NCBI GenBank assembly: GCA_016715365.1
Contig: JADKAM010000003.1
Coordinates: forward strand, 372,001-436,000
Length of the DNA stretch: 64,000 nucleotides
Reading direction: 5' to 3'
From: Chitinophagaceae bacterium
GTDB lineage: Bacteria > Bacteroidota > Bacteroidia > Chitinophagales > Chitinophagaceae
The translations under genes were made by a program, and so were the position numbers. The notes below the pieces were generated by a model. It was not told the DNA's origin. It worked only from the letters and a program-made list of their open reading frames with translations, and made no database searches. Shown here piece after piece: positions 55,992 to 64,000 of the stretch (position 1 is the stretch's first letter; each line of letters begins with the position of its first letter).

Positions 55992-56119
55992 AATGACTTT
56001 AGTTGCCTCGCTTTAATGGTGACTTAAAATTCAAAATATAACAACCTCAAATCTTAAAATCCCCATTCACAAATGTCTCATCAAGAACGGCGATTAAGTT
56101 ACCCCTAAAAAACTACCTT

Positions 56120-57064
56120 ATGCCAGTACACACTATAAAACGAATATTACTGTTGTTGGTTATTTTTTTAACCACGCATAATTTATTTGCCCAGGTAACG
56201 ATAACTCAACCAGCAGGGGTAGAGACATATGTAATCAAGAAGGAGTCAGTATCTGACCCTTATGAAATATCATCTTTGACCAATGCGGAGCATGTACGCA
56301 CCATCAGTTATGCGGATGGCATGGGCCGTCCGATACAAAGTATAGTAGCGGCTGGCAGCCCCAATGGAAAAGATATCGTAAGCTTTAATAAGTATGATTT
56401 GTATGGCCGCCAACCCAAACAGTATTTGCCTTTTGAAGCAGCTACCAGCACCGGTGCTTACAATGCCATGGGTACCATAGAGATAACCCAATCAACATTT
56501 TACAGCCCCTCCACTTCAGCCGCAAAAAAAATAGCAGGCGATAATTATCCTTATGCCCAGAGCAGTTTTGATAACAGCCCTTTGGGCCGTGTATTAACCA
56601 CCGGAGGAGTGGGCGATGGCTTTCAGCCGGGTCAGCACTTTAAAACTTTAAACTACCGCAACAATACCAACGGCATTAGTGGCGATAATGTACTAAAATG
56701 GGTATTGAGCAGCGGTGTAGCAACGGCGAGCAGCAGTGTTTTTTATGCAGCCGATGAACTGACGGTATCGGAAGTGGTGGATGAGAATGGTAATGCCTCA
56801 AAAGTATTTAAAGACAGATTTGGCCGGTTGATATTAAAGCGCCAGCCCGGTAATCTCAATACATACTATGTGTACGATAATATCGGCAATATCGTGTACA
56901 TCATACCACCCAGGGCCATTGCAAGAATGGGTGGCACGGGTGGCAGTTACAACACTTCCACGATGCCCGATCTTATCTTCCAGTTCTGGTACGACAGTAA
57001 GAATCGCATCATCAGCAAAAAGTACCTGGTGCTTCGGAAGTATATATGGTGTACGACCCATTAG
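56120..57064 (+). CDS. RHS copy 3, N-terminal segment
   Basis: The longest uninterrupted N-terminal frame of the three copies (314 residues): Sec signal, VTITQPAGVETYVIKKES, and the stretch SPSTSAAKKIAGDNYPYAQS that is broken in copies 1 and 2. It shows that A8 at 56524-56531 is the in-frame length of that run. It ends artificially at ISKKYLVLRKYIWCTTH owing to a missing A near 57017. Confidence 0.8.
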   Translation: MPVHTIKRILLLLVIFLTTHNLFAQVTITQPAGVETYVIKKESVSDPYEISSLTNAEHVRTISYADGMGRPIQSIVAAGSPNGKDIVSFNKYDLYGRQPKQYLPFEAATSTGAYNAMGTIEITQSTFYSPSTSAAKKIAGDNYPYAQSSFDNSPLGRVLTTGGVGDGFQPGQHFKTLNYRNNTNGISGDNVLKWVLSSGVATASSSVFYAADELTVSEVVDENGNASKVFKDRFGRLILKRQPGNLNTYYVYDNIGNIVYIIPPRAIARMGGTGGSYNTSTMPDLIFQFWYDSKNRIISKKYLVLRKYIWCTTH

Positions 57065-58173
57065 ACAGGGTAGTGCTAACCCAGGATGGCAACATGCGCA
57101 ACAGCAGCCCCAAAAAATGGGCCTATGTAAAATACGATAATGCCAACCGTGTAATTATACAGGGTATTTACGAAAACAATAACTCATTAACGCAGATGCA
57201 GGATTATTTTAATGATCCTAGTTTATCCTATTATCAGCCGGGCAGTACCACTTATTACGAGATACGCCAGGCCACCGCTTGGCTACAGTAATCAATGCTT
57301 TCCTCAAACAGCTACCGAAGAACGGGGCTATAATTATTTTGACAATTACGATTTTGATTATGATGGCAACCCCGATTATACCAAACAGGATCAGGGCTCA
57401 ACCAATGAAGCAACTGCCGTTAACCTTACCTACGGATTAGCTACGGGCAGCAAAACAAAATACTGGGCAGCGGCACACCGGGTACCTGGCTTGTTAATGT
57501 AAACTTTACGATAAGTATTACCATGTAATACAGGTACGCAGCAATAACCAGATACGCACCACGGTAACCGACCATACTACTAATGTGGTAAACTTTGCAG
57601 GCCAGGCGGTGCAGGCCAAACAGGTAAAAACCATTAACGATCCCTATGGTATTACCGGCACACTGGAGATAGAAGTAAGCACCCGTTATGAGTATGATGA
57701 TATGGGCAGGCTGGTTAAAGTAAAACAAACCAACCCCGGTGCATCAGAATTAACAGTAGCTAAATACGAGTACAATGCCCTTGGACAACTGGTAGATAAA
57801 AAACTGCACAGCACCAACGGTACCAACTATTTGCAGAGTGTTGACATGCGTTATAATATACGTGGACAGTTGCTCAGTATCAACAACAGTACGAGGGGTT
57901 ATAATATTAACAATAACGAAGACAGTGATGCCGGTACCGATGTATTTGGTATGGAGATCCTGTACGATAACTCTGAGACAGGTTTAAATACCCCCCGTTA
58001 TGATGGAATGATATCTGCCATTAAGTGGAGTGCCGGGCAAACAGGCTCGCCTGTTAACAGCGCTTTGCGAAGTTATAAATATACCTATGATAACCAGTAC
58101 CGGTTAACGGGATCCACTTACCAGGAGAAAAAATAGCACCTGGACGCACAACCAGGGCGGCTTTAATGAAAGC

Positions 58174-59886
58174 ATGAGCTATGATGAGAACGGTAATATA
58201 ACCAGCCTGCAGCGCTATGCCATACTGGGCAGTACAATTACCCAGATAGATGACCTTACTTACTCTTACAAAAACAGCAACCTCAGTAATCAGTTAGATA
58301 ATATAATTGATAATATACCTGGTAATACAACGGGTTATGGCTACCGAAACTTTACAGGAACAACTGATGTTCATCCTTATAGTTACGATGCTGGCAACGG
58401 TAACCTTACCGGCGACCTGAAGAAAGGCACTACCATTACTTACAATGAACTTAACAAGCCTACACTTATACAGATAAGTAGTACCAAAAAAGTAGAATAC
58501 CGCTACGATGCAGCCGGCACCCGTTTAAGTAAAGTTGTAACCAATAACAGCACAACAAAAACGATAGAGTATATAGGCGGTTATGTAATAGAGAACGATG
58601 TACTGAGTTATTATGGCATGGCCGAAGGCAGGGTACGAAATGAAGGTGGTGGCTATGGGCTCAGCATGAAGATGGAATATTTTATAACCGACCACCAGGG
58701 CAATACCCGTGTAAGTTTTGAGGATAACGGCACCAATACCAACACAGCCCACCTAACCCAGGAGAATAGTTATTATGCTTTTGGTATGCAGATGGCTGGC
58801 AGTTACATGCCTACCAACGCCAACAAAAAACTATACAATGCCGGTAGCGAGTGGCAGGATGATATAGAAGGTCTGGCAGATTATTACAGTACATTTTACA
58901 GAGAGTATGATCCGGTAATCGGAAGGTTTAATGGAGTAGACCCGAAAAGTGAAAGTTTTGAAAGCTGGACAACTTATCATTACAGCTATAACAACCCAGT
59001 TAACTTTAATGATCCCATGGGGGATAGACCAGCAGCAGGCCAATCTCCGATGAGAGACAGGATTGATCAGTTAGATGTACTGCTTACGGGGGATAACTTT
59101 TATGGAGATTATGGCAGTGCAGGCGGAGGCGGAAGGGGAGATAGTAGATTCAGCAATGCTAAGGAATTGTTCGAATATATTAGCATAATGGGCCCCAATT
59201 CTGTAAATACTTCTTATGGAGGCCTGCGTGCAGATGCATGGGGTGTATATGATATGTCAATGTCTGAAGTATCGAGTATGTGGCGTTATTTGGGAGAACT
59301 GGGGATTACCTCTGGATATAGAAATGAAAAAAGTAGCGCACCTATAGTAAGGAAAGATGGAAGCAGAATGTTTAAAAATGAAAATGAGGCATACAAGTGG
59401 ATGTATAATCAATCTATTTCTAATAATTATAGGGAACAGTTCGCAATAATTTTAACAAAATCTGTTTTAGTTTTGCCGGATAGCAAAAATTCTCAATCCG
59501 AAGTAATTCCTGAAAATTATGGATACACATGGAAAGATGGAAATATAGTTGACCCCGTTACAGGTAAAACTTTAGAAGTTGTAGCGACGATGCATACTCA
59601 TTTAATTCCTTCTGGTTATGACCCTATGCCCAGTTATGACGACCAAAGATATTCTGCTAAAAGAATGCCTAATAAACCATATTTAACTATGGGGCATGAT
59701 GGAAAAATTTATGGTTTTTATGGTAGATGGCAAGCTGCTAAAGATGGACTATATTATAGTAGAGATATCAAAACTTTTCAGATTTCCTTTACCAGAAGTC
59801 CTTTACCTATTAATAACGCAACAGTGACAAAGGATTTTCAGCTTCGGAATTATTTAGTAAATTATATGAAAACTTATTTTAGATAA
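58174..59886 (+). CDS. RHS copy 3, core plus JAB/JAMM-like metallohydrolase tip
   Basis: The 570-residue frame spans the full core without a break, including TTITYNELNKPTLIQISSTK and KVEYRYDAAGTRLSKVV, which are damaged in the other copies, and ends the core at NFNDPMGD. The tip contains REQFAIILTKSVLVLPD (a candidate JAMM Glu), then VVATMHTHLIPSGYDPMPSY: H474-x-H476 followed by S487-x-x-D490. HxH...SxxD with an upstream Glu is the zinc motif of JAB/MPN hydrolases and DUF4329-like toxin tips; the H-to-S gap is 10 instead of the usual 7. A lipoprotein gene follows 11 bases later. Confidence 0.82.
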   Translation: MSYDENGNITSLQRYAILGSTITQIDDLTYSYKNSNLSNQLDNIIDNIPGNTTGYGYRNFTGTTDVHPYSYDAGNGNLTGDLKKGTTITYNELNKPTLIQISSTKKVEYRYDAAGTRLSKVVTNNSTTKTIEYIGGYVIENDVLSYYGMAEGRVRNEGGGYGLSMKMEYFITDHQGNTRVSFEDNGTNTNTAHLTQENSYYAFGMQMAGSYMPTNANKKLYNAGSEWQDDIEGLADYYSTFYREYDPVIGRFNGVDPKSESFESWTTYHYSYNNPVNFNDPMGDRPAAGQSPMRDRIDQLDVLLTGDNFYGDYGSAGGGGRGDSRFSNAKELFEYISIMGPNSVNTSYGGLRADAWGVYDMSMSEVSSMWRYLGELGITSGYRNEKSSAPIVRKDGSRMFKNENEAYKWMYNQSISNNYREQFAIILTKSVLVLPDSKNSQSEVIPENYGYTWKDGNIVDPVTGKTLEVVATMHTHLIPSGYDPMPSYDDQRYSAKRMPNKPYLTMGHDGKIYGFYGRWQAAKDGLYYSRDIKTFQISFTRSPLPINNATVTKDFQLRNYLVNYMKTYFR

Positions 59887-59897
59887 AACAACAGTCT

Positions 59898-60434
59898 ATG
59901 AATCATTACTATTCTAAAATCTTCATATTGGCTTCCTTGGTTGCAATTGCATCGTGTCAAAACATCGAAGATTCGCCTAAATTTAAGAGTAACATTACAC
60001 CTACTTCAGTTTTTTATAATCCTGATAAATTGATAGATAGTATTTCGAAGGTTTTTTTGGATTCAGCAAATTGCAAAAATTGCTTGAATGAATTATACAT
60101 TGATAAAGTATATGAAGATGAAACATATCTAACATTTAAAGCAAAAGAATACTATCAGGACTATTTTGTTAAAAATAAGCCGCTGTTTTCATTTTTGGTA
60201 AAGGATAAAATAATTTATGTTTTTACCGGAGCAGAATCGTTTATAGTAGGTGATCAGAAGAATGCAGATACTATTCGATCCGTAATTAATACAAAAGAAG
60301 ATTATTTTTTACTTATGGCTTTTCACTTAACAGAGGGGTCTATAAATATGGTAAGAGTAGCAAATTCCCCATTTACACCACAATTAGACCAATTTGTGCC
60401 CTCGGACAGTAGCCCATTAATTCTGGTACGATAG
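59898..60434 (+). CDS. Lipoprotein, putative immunity protein of RHS copy 3
   Basis: The 178-residue protein has a clear lipoprotein signal (IFILASLVAIASCQNIED, Cys at residue 20) and starts 11 bases after the JAB-tipped RHS gene. A CKNC motif lies near residue 55. No family is recognised. The last codons (SPLILVR) come from sequence that aligns with the RHS segment LIFQFWYDSKN, so the true C-terminus has probably been replaced or extended by fusion with the RHS remnant that follows. Confidence 0.7.
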   Translation: MNHYYSKIFILASLVAIASCQNIEDSPKFKSNITPTSVFYNPDKLIDSISKVFLDSANCKNCLNELYIDKVYEDETYLTFKAKEYYQDYFVKNKPLFSFLVKDKIIYVFTGAESFIVGDQKNADTIRSVINTKEDYFLLMAFHLTEGSINMVRVANSPFTPQLDQFVPSDSSPLILVR

Positions 60435-60575
60435 TAAAAACTGAGGATCCGTATAAAAATACCCCATGCAACTGAAGTGGGTATGATATACGATTCTTGG
60501 ACAGGATCGTACTAACCCAGTACGGTAACATGTTTGGCAGCAGTGGTGCTAACGGGGTCTGTTTTATCCTTTGTT
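60405..60575 (+). pseudogene. Decayed RHS fragment
   Basis: The DNA from about 60419 (TTCTGGTACGATAGTAAAAA) aligns with TTCTGGTACGACAGTAAGAA of the RHS copies. About 90 bases later one frame reads FLDRIVLTQYGNMFGSSGAN, matching PLDRVVLTQDGNMRNSS. Stops and shifts interrupt the rest. It is more diverged than the three copies are from each other, so it is an older member of the array, cut at both ends. Confidence 0.72.
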
Positions 60576-60984
60576 TCGGTATTCGTCGAAGTAGTTTGAG
60601 GATGGCATAAAAGGCTATCTGTAATCCTGGTTTTGTCGGCGTAGTTAAGTGGATAGCATCCTGTTGCTTTGGTTTTAAACAGCGACATCATACGCTCACT
60701 TGAATTTTGCCTTGGTAAAAATCAATGATCAACCTATGGCAATGTTTTAAAAGTAAGTAACTCTCCATAAATAGGAGGATAACCTTCGCCGCTGTTGGCA
60801 TAACTGCAAGCTATAGCAACGCCGCAGTTGAGCGTCCTCGCCAACTGTCGAGCGTTAACCATTTTAGTCTTTGTAATGAGTAAGAATTCCAAAGCCATCT
60901 AAAGCATATTCATAAAACTTAACTAAAGAATAAAAATCTATCCAACGAATTTTATTACCTGCACTACTTCAACTATATTGGAAC
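60576..60984. other. Degenerate region with a partial lipoprotein gene remnant
   Basis: No intact gene is present. On the minus strand 60738-60820 reads ACSYANSGEGYPPIYGELLT and then FKTLP-stop, a diverged copy of the 3' end of the lipoprotein gene at 60985 (YPPVYGELRTFKTLP). The DNA AACCTATGGCAATGTTTTAA occurs at about 60731 and again at about 60981. A GC-richer patch follows at about 60815-60860 (GCGTCCTCGCCAACTGTCG). The rest is unassigned. Confidence 0.6.
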
Positions 60985-61416
60985 CTATGGCAATGTTTTA
61001 AAAGTACGTAACTCCCCATAAACAGGAGGATAGCTAACACCTGGCGTATTTTTATAAAAAACGTAAGCTCTCACATAATAGGTAGTATTAGATGTTAAAC
61101 CTGTTAAACTGCTAGGGAAATTGCCCCAGTCAGCCGGAGTGTTGTACATGTCATTTGTTTCTACAGAAGGGAAGGAACCTGTAGGATCTCCCAAGCTATT
61201 ATATAAAATTCCTCTCTTTGCAATCTTATATAGCGTACTGCTGTCTCCGATAAAACCTCCGCTGGTGGCAGAGTTAGCCGTAATACTTGTGATGATATTA
61301 GTAGTTATTGTTGGTTTTGATGCCTGAGCAGGCGAATCATTTTTTTTGCAGGAAGCTATAATTACAGGAATAGCAAGTACTGCTGCCAGGATCAAGTTTT
61401 TTTTAATTGTTTTCAT
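60985..61416 (-). CDS. Small lipoprotein with a fibronectin-like domain
   Basis: The 143-residue protein has a lipoprotein signal (ILAAVLAIPVIIASCKKN, Cys at about residue 23). The mature part is one beta-sandwich-like module: NIITSITANSATSGGFI, RGILYNSLGDPT, LTGLTSNTTYYVRAYVFYKN, and a last strand YGELRTFKTLP. This is the Fn3-like module typical of Bacteroidota surface lipoproteins, which usually carry several. It is monocistronic and intact, with a truncated relative next to it. Confidence 0.82.
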   Translation of the reverse strand: MKTIKKNLILAAVLAIPVIIASCKKNDSPAQASKPTITTNIITSITANSATSGGFIGDSSTLYKIAKRGILYNSLGDPTGSFPSVETNDMYNTPADWGNFPSSLTGLTSNTTYYVRAYVFYKNTPGVSYPPVYGELRTFKTLP

Positions 61417-61524
61417 GAGTGTAAGTTTAATACTATGAAGATATATTAATTATAATAAAAATGCAAAATAATTCAGCAAAAAATATTTAGTAATTAAGTG
61501 TTTTTCTTCCTGATTTAAAACTGC

Positions 61525-62043
61525 TTATTGCAGCAATATTGTAGTACCGTTTTTATTAATTATTTGCCCCAACACATTTACAGCCTGCAGTATCCATACA
61601 TAGGTGCCAACCGGTTGCAGTTTTCCATTAATCTTTCCATCCCAGCCGTTACCCAATTGTTTTGTACTGTAAATCAGCTGCCCATAGCGGTTAAATATTT
61701 TAAAGTAGTTGAGTTGTTTAATACCAACGGGATAAGGTATTAATACATCATTATTGTTGTTTCCATTGGGTGTAAATGCTAATGGCACATATACATCAAA
61801 ATCGGTAACCACTTTTATAAAAACATCATCGATGGCAACACAGCCACCGGCACTGGTAGTTGTTAAAAAAAATCTTTCATCCTTTGATAATCGTGCAACA
61901 GGATTAGAAATAGTTGCATTGCTTAAACCAGCAACAGGTGTCCATGAAAAGGTTCCGCTACCACTACCGGTGCCCTGTAACTGGTAAGGCTGGCCATAAA
62001 CAACAATAGTATCGGGCCCGGCATTAGCAAATGGCATTACCAC
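61525..62043 (-). CDS. C-terminal part of a large PKD-repeat protein with T9SS type B tail
   Basis: The final frame of a gene that enters from beyond 64000. It contains an Ig-like unit (YQLQGTGSGSGTFSWTPVAG) and ends in the gliding-motility-type sorting domain: VPLAFTPNGNNNNDVLIPYP, YFKIFNRYGQLIYSTKQLGN and GWDGKINGKLQPVGTYVWIL. This is the type B CTD of T9SS cargo. The apparent start at 62043 is not a real one; upstream PKD sequence continues in other frames. Confidence 0.8.
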   Translation of the reverse strand: MVMPFANAGPDTIVVYGQPYQLQGTGSGSGTFSWTPVAGLSNATISNPVARLSKDERFFLTTTSAGGCVAIDDVFIKVVTDFDVYVPLAFTPNGNNNNDVLIPYPVGIKQLNYFKIFNRYGQLIYSTKQLGNGWDGKINGKLQPVGTYVWILQAVNVLGQIINKNGTTILLQ

Positions 62044-62439
62044 TTCTATTGGTTTTACAAGAGTGGTACTGCAACCATTTTGTGTAGTTACTGTAAGGCG
62101 TTTATATTATAATTGCCTGCAGTGGTATATTGATGTGCAGGGCTTACCAGGCCGGAGCTACCGCCATCGCCAAAATTCCATACATGGCTTATAATATTAC
62201 CAAAAGTATGGAAGAAGAACTACTGAAAAGGGTTACTTTATCCAGACATGGATACTGAACATCAAATGCAGCCACAGGCTTAGTTTCAATAACAATCGGT
62301 TTGGATACCGGTACAGCCGCACAACCATGTGCCGAAGTTACCTGTAATTGCACATTGTAGTTTCCATAATTCAGATAAGCATGAACAGGGTCTTTAAAAC
62401 CGAAGAATCACCATCACCAAAAATACCATTTCCACTGGC
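62044..62439 (-). pseudogene. Frameshifted PKD-repeat stretch
   Basis: No frame is open across this part, but minus-strand pieces encode PKD-like wording (for example NFGDGGS and HVWNFGDG-type segments near 62160-62200 and 62400-62430). It links the two open frames on either side, so several indels are present. Confidence 0.55.
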
Positions 62440-63255
62440 TTACAGCACCTGTGGCATAATAGAGTTATCGGTAAATTGTATTGGCAGGTTAATACAGCCG
62501 TTGATTGGTGTAAAAACAGTTGAGGGCCTGGTATCAATAGATATTTGTTTGATCATGCTATCTGCATTGCAGATACCGCTTGTAGATATTAAAAGTTTTA
62601 CATTATAAACACCGGGATTAGTGAAAGTATGTACGGGATTTAAAGTGTTTGTAGTAGGAGAGCCATCATCAAAGTTCCAGGTACGTGCAGTGATATTACC
62701 GACGGTTAAAATAGTATTGTCATTAAACTGTACAGGCTGGTTAACACAGGCAGCGTTGTGATAATAATCAACTGCAAACACATTATTGATGGTAACTGGC
62801 TTGGTGATGGTAAAGCTGTCAGTTATTAAAAAACTGCAAGCAGCCGAACTGCTGCGTACTTTTAGTGTAACATTGTAAGTGCCCACCTGCCTATACGAAT
62901 GGTTTACCACTTGCCCATTACCAAGTGTGCCATCTCCAAAATCCCAGTTCCAGGTAAGGGAACCTGCCAGGTCAGTTGTTCCATTAAACTGTACATGGCA
63001 ATCAATAAATGAATTGGTAAAATTAATATGGTTGCTTACATCGAAGAAACTGGCAATATAGGCAGGAAGTGTTGTTGCACTCTGTTTGCCGCCAAGATCA
63101 ACAGTGCCTATAGATAAATTACAACCAGCACCATAAACGTCCGGGTTATTAATTACACTGATAGCGGTTTGCAAATTGGAGGCGATATAAATTTTTCTAT
63201 CTGGTGCGACCTGTAAACCTGCAGGATAAAGGAAGTGGCGCTGTATTGAGCACAA
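62440..63255 (-). CDS. Middle part of the PKD-repeat T9SS protein
   Basis: The 271-residue frame begins in a beta-propeller-like stretch (YPAGLQVAPDRKIYIASNLQ, NPDVYGAGCNLSIGTVDLGG) and runs into two PKD domains (WNWDFGDGTLGNGQVVNHSY and ARTWNFDDGSPTTNTLNPVH). The sequence upstream continues in another frame from about 63250. It is part of a secreted surface protein with the type B tail at 61525. Confidence 0.78.
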   Translation of the reverse strand: MCSIQRHFLYPAGLQVAPDRKIYIASNLQTAISVINNPDVYGAGCNLSIGTVDLGGKQSATTLPAYIASFFDVSNHINFTNSFIDCHVQFNGTTDLAGSLTWNWDFGDGTLGNGQVVNHSYRQVGTYNVTLKVRSSSAACSFLITDSFTITKPVTINNVFAVDYYHNAACVNQPVQFNDNTILTVGNITARTWNFDDGSPTTNTLNPVHTFTNPGVYNVKLLISTSGICNADSMIKQISIDTRPSTVFTPINGCINLPIQFTDNSIMPQVL

Positions 63256-63362
63256 ATTTTGAGGCCATTATTGTTGCAGCGTTTCCGGAACTGATATCGT
63301 ATTGATCAATTTTACTGTACAGACCTTGTGAGACATACAAGAGTTTACTATTAGGTGAAAAC

Positions 63363-64000
63363 TCAACACCATAAATCCAAAAAAAAGCCAGGTGTATAAC
63401 CCGTTAATGTAATTGGGTTTGAAAGTAGGCCTGTATTATTATCAAAATCAAAAAGTTCGGCTATTGCATTTGGAGGCCCGGTAAAAGCAACACAAATTTT
63501 CTTACCATCAGGGGAGGCTTTAAGTTGGCCTGCCCCTGAAAAGAAATTAATATCATAAGTATGAATTGTACCAACGTTAGAAATAACAGGGGTTAAATTT
63601 ATTCCATTGCAATCAACCTTATATGCTGTAAATCTATTGTTATTAAGCCCTTTTGTAATAACCCAGTAATCAATGCCATTGGCAGCTTTTACCGCTGTTA
63701 ATCTTTCGGTGGAGGGACTGTAAAGATGTATGTTTTTTTGAGCAGTTACATTGCCCAATCCTCCATCAAGCCGCATATCTACTACAGAAAAATTGTAGCC
63801 TTTAATACCAACATTTTCATAACTGTCGGCTGTAAAAATATAATACAGGTTTGTATCTCCTGGATTGGGAATAATGATGGAAGACTGAGTTGAAGAATTA
63901 TCGCCAAACATGCCTGTGCCGTTCGGCATGGCATTGTGGTTTCTATTATAAACGGTTACTCCATTAGTGTAAAAAAGTAGTCCACCTCTTTTATTGCAAA
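63363..64000 (-). CDS. N-terminal propeller part of the PKD/T9SS protein, cut by window edge
   Basis: The frame is open from 63363 to the window edge; upstream of the Met at 63929 it still reads GGLLFYTNGVTVYNRNHNA, so the real start lies beyond 64000. It contains WD40/propeller-like repeats (HLYSPSTERLTAVKAANGID, GAGQLKASPDGKKICVAFTG). The frame is lost near 63370 in a T8 run, after which FFWIYGVEFSPNSKLLYVSQ continues in another frame. Proteins with this start, PKD repeats and a T9SS type B tail are common large surface proteins in Chitinophagaceae. Confidence 0.78.
   Translation of the reverse strand, partial: CNKRGGLLFYTNGVTVYNRNHNAMPNGTGMFGDNSSTQSSIIIPNPGDTNLYYIFTADSYENVGIKGYNFSVVDMRLDGGLGNVTAQKNIHLYSPSTERLTAVKAANGIDYWVITKGLNNNRFTAYKVDCNGINLTPVISNVGTIHTYDINFFSGAGQLKASPDGKKICVAFTGPPNAIAELFDFDNNTGLLSNPITLTGYTPGFFLDLWC

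Larger units (their letters stand above)
56120..59886 (+). pseudogene. RHS toxin gene, copy 3 (whole locus, frameshifted)
   Basis: The start is identical to that of copy 1 (MPVHTIKRILLLLVIFLTTH). Frames: 56120-57064, 57046-57291, 57585-58136 and 58174-59886. Differences against the other copies are A5 for A6 near 57017, loss of two bases in GCTTCGGGC near 57278, A4 for A5 near 57458, T3 for T4 near 57507, and A6 for A8 near 58131. It is preceded by AAGAACGGCGATTAAG at 56083, a copy of the end of the SpvB-like gene at 46417, so the duplicated unit extends into that gene. Confidence 0.85.

Noticed and set aside
46604..58752. Repeated minus-strand ORFs of 73-75 residues within each RHS copy
   Set aside because: They occur because the DNA is triplicated; their composition is that of antisense frames and the plus-strand RHS reading is clearly the real one.

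Overview
The window looks like a chromosome segment of a Bacteroidota bacterium, most likely a Chitinophagaceae relative. Signs of this are the arginine operon with an ArgF'-type carbamoyltransferase, type 9 secretion (T9SS) sorting domains of types A and B, promoters of the TAnnTTTG type, a bacterial GH3 protein, RHS proteins with Sec signals, and almost no Shine-Dalgarno sequences. The phylum is well supported; the family is inference.

Layout. 1-4.4 kb: mostly minus-strand housekeeping genes: an acyl-CoA dehydrogenase cut by the window edge, a clpS-aat pair (both N-degron pathway), tRNA-Val(UAC), mtaB and small proteins. 4.5-6.1 kb: a GH3-family protein. 6.1-14.7 kb: one arginine operon (GNAT, argG, argC, argD, argF', argB, argE, argH) behind a promoter and a candidate Arg-rich leader peptide with alternative hairpins. 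Three of its genes carry short repeat-like segments read in frame. 14.7-19.2 kb: dxr, rseP and a convergent membrane-anchored MutS-like ATPase. 19.5-28.7 kb: remains or error-broken sequence of a roughly 3000-residue secreted M36 metallopeptidase with P-domains, Ig/PKD-like repeats, a Gly-rich stretch and a T9SS type A tail.

29.1-37.5 kb: tmRNA followed by an AT-rich accessory segment with a truncated Mrr-like nuclease, a DUF4365-type protein and a four-gene cassette matching the QatABCD anti-phage system (KAP ATPase, QatB, QueC-like, TatD-like). 38.1-41.9 kb: a MORN-type lipoprotein and a type II secretion/type IV pilus-like set (three pseudopilin-like proteins and a GspF protein). 42.1-60.6 kb: an SpvB/TcB-like secreted protein followed by three near-identical RHS genes. 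Each RHS gene ends in a different predicted peptidase (HExxH metallopeptidase, papain-like cysteine peptidase, JAB/JAMM-like hydrolase), and each is followed at once by an unrelated small lipoprotein, the likely immunity protein. A decayed fourth RHS fragment closes the array. 61.0-64.0 kb: a small lipoprotein and a frameshifted PKD-repeat protein with a T9SS type B tail that runs off the window.

A caution applies throughout. The large repetitive genes are broken by many one-base differences, nearly all in homopolymers, while the unique core genes are open. This fits residual long-read assembly error at least as well as real gene decay, so the broken genes may be intact in the organism.
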